A DNA stretch of 64,000 nucleotides from Hericium rajendrae (taxonomy: Eukaryota; Basidiomycota; Agaricomycetes; Russulales; Hericiaceae), in contig CM065883.1 in NCBI GenBank assembly GCA_033439255.1, forward strand, positions 2,914,001 through 2,978,000, read 5' to 3'. A program made the translations under genes and the position numbers. The notes beneath the pieces are model-generated. The model had not been told where the DNA came from, searched no databases, and was given only the letters and a program-made list of their open reading frames with translations. This document shows positions 58,342 through 64,000 of this stretch, one piece after another; position 1 is the stretch's first letter; every line of letters starts with the position of its first letter.

Positions 58342-60712
58342 TCGGCGAGTGCGTGATAGACCCCAAGGGTTGTGATAGTAATTGTCCTTTGTTGCGTAAG
58401 GTGTCTGCTTCTGCTGATGCAGAACGGCTCTGACGATCATACAGATTTCGAAGATCTAGTGTATCCATCCTGTTTCATAGATATCTTTATCTTGCTCTTC
58501 CCGCAGGAACGCCCGACAATGAGAAAGTGCCTGTCCTGCTGATCCTTCCACTTCCCAGCCGTGGCGAAGAAACCCTTGCGCAGGACCTCTCGTAGATTTG
58601 CGGCAGCCGTGGCCACGACCGCGGTGCCTCGCCAAGACGTCCAATCTCCACGCGCGAGTCTATTCAAACAGCGTGCCTGCACGACTTGCAGATGCTCCTT
58701 TGTAGGTCACTAGGTGCCTAACACCGCTGACAGTCGCAAGGGGGGTTTTAAAGCGCCTGCTATACGGCTTCATCTTTTCCCATTCTGTCCCAGCGCTTCG
58801 TCTGAGCGCGAGAAATTGCGCGCGGATGTGGACGAGTGGACTTCTCGTGCTTCTCCAAGCCCATTCGCTAGGCGACGGCGAGACGTAGTCTCGCATCTTG
58901 TTGGGGGCATGACTATGCTTCTTCGAACTCTCGAGCTAGTTTTCTCCATATGCGCACCGACCCGTGCAGGGCACAGGTGAGGCGGCGCACGGCATTCATC
59001 TGCGGACCTCAGGACACGATCGTGAGGCAACGTGCATTGCTGGCCGCACGGATGATGGGCACATGGGCTGCTGTTATGAACTTCGTTCCGTCTCTTGACT
59101 TGCGGAACATCTGGGGTGCGGGAAGGGAACGAGGGACATTCTTTCGCCTTCCAACTCGGGCATGCATCTGACACGCATGCTGTTCTTCTATCTTCGCCAT
59201 CTGGCGATGCTGACAGCCATCACGGACAGTTGTCCTGCGACTGGAGGGACATCGAGCTGATCCACAGGACAATGCGAGGCCCACTGCGCCGTGCGCGCCC
59301 CGTCGTGGAGCGCGATGCGGGGGTACTTCTCCTCAGAAGAAAGTCTTTGCGAGGTGGCGTCTTCTGTCGCGAATGGGCATGCTTGTGCTGACAGATTGAA
59401 TGGTGCATTCGTGCGTGCTAAGTAATGTATCCCCGAGATTTCTGGTGGCGGCGGCAAACTATATTCTATAGCCTGGGCACGTGCGACCGGGTCTTTCTCA
59501 CTAACTAATTCAGGTATACAAATTTCTGTTCACGTCAACGTTAATTACGATCCAAGTGATTGAAGTCGGGCCAGCCATAGGGTTTCAATTGATCTGACGA
59601 TTGAAACCCGGAGTTGGTAGATTACAATTGCCCCGTCACTGCAGAGAAACCAAACGCCATGCGTTTAACTTCAAGTTCCGGTCAGTCTGCCTATTCTATC
59701 TTGTACCGGTTCTCATGCATTTTTCCAGCAAACAAAGCAACTTCAGAGACTTGGAGTCGTGCACGACTTGTGGCGTCTGTCATGTGCGCGTCGTCGTCTT
59801 CGCTGCCGCTAATTCGTTCCGAGCGTAGCTTCCCCGGATGGAGCTGCTCCGGCCGAAGCGATTCCCAGAGAAGCAAGATCTCATTGACCTGACTTCTGTC
59901 GTGCCAACGGATGCATTGTCCACAGCTGCCGCGCATTCTTCATGTCTGCTTTCTCTGGGAAGACCAGGACGGCGGGCGGGGAAGTATATTCTAAAGGCCC
60001 CAGGAACTAGTCATCATCTGACTGCGCCGTGAATAGAGATCGCACGATTATAGAGACGCTCAAGTAGCACCATCCCGGTCATGGCTGTTGCAATTAGCAT
60101 CAGTTTCATTTGTGGTCGAGCGCTGGCCGCAATTATGGCTCGGCGGTGGAGTAACAACAGATCTTGGCAGGTAAGGCATCCCGCACTTAGTTTCTGAATG
60201 CCTTTGTCACTGAACCTGTGTCGAACGTGCGGGATTCCTCTGCCCTATCTCTGCATTGTTCGACAAAGAAAGACGTGGTCGTCGCTTCCATGACTGCGAT
60301 CACCGTACTATGCCGCTGTCAATTCGACCCTTCACCAGTACTACGGGCCTTCACCTCCGCACCTGACTCCACACCCTTCTCTTTCCCATGCAGACGAACC
60401 CGACTGACAGATTCGCACCACGTAGCAGACAAGATTCGCCACGTGGGCTTGTCGCCCAGCGTCTAGTGCGCTCTAAGCAGGCCCAACGAGCAAAAAAGGC
60501 CGGTGTCGTCCATCAGTTTGTCCAGGCTGCGCTTCCGTACTGGGCATAGACAAATCGCGCTGCCTGATGGGAATAGACAACCCTGTGGACAGATCGGGGC
60601 TTCTCGAAGCTCGCCAGGACTTATGTACCGAAGGAGGTTCAGTTAGGAAAGCTTCTTTCGTCAGCGACAGGGGAGGTACTTTCCTCTATATATCAGCTTC
60701 CCCGGCGATCCC
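58342..60712 (+). other. Intergenic, no supported gene
   Basis: Many short ORFs on both strands (for example 58437-58682 minus, 58770-59174 minus) but no recognisable domain, consistent splice model or signal peptide. I would not call a gene here without expression data. Confidence 0.4.
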
Positions 60713-60718
60713 TATAAA
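60713..60718 (+). promoter_or_regulatory. TATA box of DUF6593-like gene
   Basis: TATAAA lies 103 bp upstream of the ATG at 60821. A second TATATAT at about 60687 is an alternative. A CT-rich stretch follows, as is common just upstream of fungal transcription starts. Confidence 0.4.
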
Positions 60719-60820
60719 GGCGCGACCGTCGAGGACTCACTCTCAATTTTGCCCTGCCCCCTCTTGACCTCACAGGTCCTCCCTTTCCCCACCTCACTGT
60801 CGTCGTCGTCGTCTCCAGCA

Positions 60821-61604
60821 ATGACCATCGGTGGCCCGCCATCAGCTTATTTCTTCGAGGACCGCACCGGTCTCATCTCGGACTCGGACTTCGATGAGGT
60901 CTACGATCGCATGTTCCTGCGGGTCTCCTCCACGCCCCAGCGCACGCAGAATGCGGGGATCATGATCTACGATATGGGCCAGCGGTCGACGAGCCACAGC
61001 GACCGACGACACTTCTACCGCGACCCCGCCATGATCCTCGACTTTGGCCCAAACGGGGCGCTCGGCACGGTGTGGTTTCCGCGCAAGTCGGTGTCGGTCC
61101 CAATGCAGCAATACCTGCGCAAAGTGTCGCTTTTCGGCGGGTATGGGGCTCCTGCTCGTGTGCATGTGTGATTGTGACTGACCAATGGTGCGCTTCCAAA
61201 TCCTCAGATCGCTGTTCAGGAAGTTCAAGGCTTCGGATGGCAAGGAGTACAAATGGAGCCACCGGATGGTTGCGGAGCACGAGTGGACGGTAAGAGCATC
61301 CTATCCACCTCGCTGCGCTTCTGTTCCATTGCTGAGCCCATGCAGTGTCTGGACGCAGACAACTACGTCGTCGCGCAGTATACGCTCAAGCCGCCCAACC
61401 GGCCCGCGTACGGCACGTCCGGGAACGTCTTGACAGTGTACGAGACCTTCGCGCACCTGTCCCTCGGTGAGTCTCGCCTTCCGAGCCGCGCCCTTTCGGT
61501 AGCATTGTCTTGTGGCCATCAGGTTCTGATGACGCCGTCGCCGATCCACAGAACTCCTGGGGTCGCTGACTATCATGCGGCACATCGCACAGCACAACCT
61601 GTGA
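60821..61604 (+). CDS. Small Agaricomycete protein, DUF6593-like
   Basis: Exons 60821-61140, 61208-61289, 61346-61466 and 61552-61604 join to 191 aa. N-terminal half: FEDRTGLISDSDFDEVYDRM, IMIYDMGQRSTSHSDRRHFY, GTVWFPRKSVSVPMQQYLRK. C-terminal half: SLFRKFKASDGKEYKWSH, EWTCLDADNYVVAQYTLK, GNVLTVYETFAHLSLELLGS, TIMRHIAQHNL. This plan (a strand-rich domain with an xDGKEYKW block and an aliphatic C-terminal helix) resembles proteins I know as DUF6593, common in mushrooms and of unknown function. All splice sites are GT-AG. The gene call is strong; the family name is moderate. Confidence 0.65.
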
Positions 61605-64000
61605 TCGACGACCACGTATGCATCCACACATACCCCCTGCACGTCCAAAATTATACAGCCCTCCTTATCGTTATCGTACTTTGCACCTAATGGAGGCTTT
61701 CTATAGTAGTTCGACCATGTACCGATTCATTTTTGTGGCGTTTCTGTGTATCTTGTATCGCTTGATACACTGTACAGTACATACGCTTGGACATACAGCG
61801 TACATCATTCAAGGACAATATTTCTTCCAATATGTCTTTGACAGCCAGATGCGTAGTGACGTCCATTTCCTGTCGGCCATTTTGGCTGCAATAATGACAC
61901 CCGAACTTCGCTCTGATGGTACATGTCAGATACTTGAGCATAGTAGGTTGATTGCCCGCTGCGCACCTCGCGATAGGAAATACTCAGGGCGATGACCGGA
62001 GGCATCTCGAGCGCACGAGCAGAGCGGGCCCTGTAAGGCAACTGATAGATGTACTCTATTAGGCTGCGGTCAGAAGCACCATCTGGAGGAATCAGAGATC
62101 GACCAGGTCACATTTCTTTTCTTGTCAATTGGTCTGCCTTTGAGAGACGGTTAGGGCAGAGGAAAGTGTGCAGTGCGTACATCGCTGACATGCTAGTCAC
62201 GTTGACCGCCGCTTCGATAGGAGTTGATCAGACGAATGAACCTGAATGTTCTGTGGACGTTATACGGAATGGACGAAGGTCTAGATGTGCGCACAAACAG
62301 ATTTTACAGATACGAACAACTACACCTTAGTGAAGTCCGTTCTCTGGGTCACCGGCGAAGACTGCGCCCTAGTAGATGTCAAGGACTGCCGCTTCACATC
62401 CGGTCGGGAATCGTGATACGTGTCATTGCGTAGCAAGGTGTGAGCTGAGGATCCTCATATTCGTGGAAGAAATTCGCCAGGGATACGTCAGGGTCGACTC
62501 GCCGAGAGTTCTTGCTACGATGTGCTTCGGACCCGCGGCCATCGCGGCCTGCTTTCCATCCGTCCGCGGAATAACTTGTTCTTCTCAGTGGATGCCGTCA
62601 CAGATACAGATAGGGGGGTTTCCAACTGTCGAAGCTGGATCACAAGGGCTCATATCCATGTTGCGTGATACTAAGATGCGATGATTGAGTAGTTGGACGT
62701 TATAAAGAAAGGAGGACACACACCTGATTGCTTCCGTTTCCTCCCTTGGAGAAAGCGTCATGGAGCACTTCTTAGCATTTATGCACTGTGCCCTTCGGAA
62801 GATTGAAGAAGTTGTCGGGACCACTGAGCCTACGCCAACATCATCGAACAGATTCGAGTGCCTTGAAAAGGCCGCGGCGGCCATGGTTCGACATACGTTG
62901 GTAATTCAGATCTTCCTCTTCGCGAACACTGCTGAAGAAGGGTAAAGTGACCGGTGAGAAATATGAGGCAGAACTATGTGATGGAAGCTCTCGGTCCGAA
63001 AAGGGTCAGTACGTGGCAGTAGGGGCGGGTTGGGACACAGGCCGACGCACATGGAGGCCAGAGAAGTACGTGGAGTAGCTTGGGCTGCTCTTTCGTCATA
63101 TCGAGGCGGCAGGGCTATGCGGATAAATGGTGACGAGGTGATGAGACCTTGGAAGGTCTGCGCGAGAAAATGTGATGTACTCACCAGTCAGCGATTGTAG
63201 GGGCTATATTGTGAACAGTTCCTGAAGCGGGCTGGCGACGGTGGCCGAGGCTACAAGACCGAGCCAAGGTAATGTCAATGACGCTGCTGCACATTTTCCA
63301 GCGAACATCAAGTTTTCAGGCTGGTGCCGTGCTCTGGGAAACAAACCAAACGTGTTTTGAACGAAGGCGATGCCAGCTTCAACTTGATACAGAGGCAAAT
63401 CGCCATCGGTAAGTCCGACGAAAGGCAGGTGCGACTATGTGAGTGTATGCACTTTCCAAGCTAGCACAGCATGCGTCTTGCCGTGTTCGACATCAATTCT
63501 TCTGCGCAACGTTACTGGAAAGAGGAGGGAATGGCCGGAAGACGGGATATGAGGCCGCGAGCGCGAACATCGGCTGCCTGTGGTCACTCTAGAGTGACGT
63601 CCAGTACTTACATATGACTCTCGTCCGCATCTTATCATGGTTCACTCAACGTTCTTGGAGTGGTAATGGAATCGATATGGCGGTCAGAGTGATGCTGTAT
63701 GATGCAACAGCATCCTTTATGAAATTGTTGGCAGATTATAGCGACTGAAGACTGTTGGCGGTCGAATAAGTGTCCAAATTGAACCAACTGAAAGCACAGT
63801 AGCTTACTTTATATACTAGAGGCCACAGTAATGCCTCCGATCCAGCCCGTGTCAAGCATCACCCATGCATGCATGCATGCACTAAGTATTCATATGCACG
63901 GATATCATCGTAAAAGTTTTGCCTCTGGCCAGTATGCAGACATTGCTGGGCCCCTTCGAATTAAAATGCCATTCAGGGCAAATTTAGGAGGCTTGAGGAT
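61605..64000 (+). other. No supported gene
   Basis: A minus-strand coding tendency may exist at 62580-63640 (short frames with possible GT-AG breaks), but I could not join them or recognise a domain. No transposon termini seen. Confidence 0.4.
63864..63881 (+). repeat. Short ATGC microsatellite
   Basis: CATGCATGCATGCATGCA, about four and a half tetranucleotide units, self-complementary. Confidence 0.9.

Overview
This is a stretch of nuclear DNA from a filamentous basidiomycete, most likely an Agaricomycete wood or litter decayer. The genes are broken by many short introns (about 45 to 75 nt, GT-AG). The gene content is typical of that group: GH92 alpha-mannosidases, a GH3 beta-glucosidase, an AA9 lytic polysaccharide monooxygenase, F-box proteins, chromoviral Ty3/gypsy elements and small Agaricomycete-only proteins. 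The order within the class is inferred from general resemblance and cannot be settled here.

Layout. 1-1577 holds the 5' part of a Ty3/gypsy retrotransposon on the minus strand, cut by the window edge. 2334-5193 is a secreted GH92 alpha-mannosidase. 6719-8521 is a type II membrane glycosyltransferase of the LARGE/GT8 type. 9.7-10.9 kb carries a membrane-protein remnant and a broken GNAT acetyltransferase. 11004-12231 is a near-perfect 1.2 kb foldback element with CACTG termini and a 3-bp target duplication. 12.7-13.6 kb is the first of four copies of an unrecognised gene family. 14424-17713 is a secreted GH3 beta-glucosidase, and 17873-19672 (minus) is a DNAJC3/P58-like TPR-J co-chaperone.

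20323-33275 is a 13 kb chromovirus (both LTRs, TCAAG target duplications, gag, pol with chromodomain). It is interrupted twice, in gag (22385-25337) and in the integrase region (29218-31755), by related non-coding elements with CATCTG-type terminal inverted repeats and 2-bp target duplications. Removing each insertion plus one duplicate copy restores the reading frame at that point.

34512-35995 is an aldo-keto reductase, convergent with a second GH92 gene (36089-39054, minus). Then come orphan-family copies 2, 3 and 4 (39.7-48.0 kb, minus); copies 3 and 4 lie in a 2 kb segmental duplication around an F-box gene (44222-45820). 48784-49830 (minus) is a disordered hypothetical protein. 52264-54205 is IMP dehydrogenase, convergent with the AA9 LPMO (54448-55528, minus). 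56454-58341 is RuvB-like 1 (RVB1), and 60821-61604 is a small DUF6593-like protein. The right end has no gene I can support.

Function. Two GH92 enzymes, GH3 and AA9 are secreted carbohydrate-active enzymes, but they are separated by housekeeping genes and transposons, so this is a loose neighbourhood and not a dedicated cluster. The most notable signals are the nested CATCTG elements, the four-copy orphan family, the 1.2 kb foldback, and canonical -1 frameshift heptamers at the end of gag in both retroelements. Exon models were built by hand. Eleven add up to a whole number of codons with all boundaries in frame (GH92-1, LARGE-like, GH3, DnaJ, AKR, orphan copies 2-4, F-box, IMPDH, AA9, RVB1 and DUF6593-like); the GH92-2 and orphan copy 1 models are partial.
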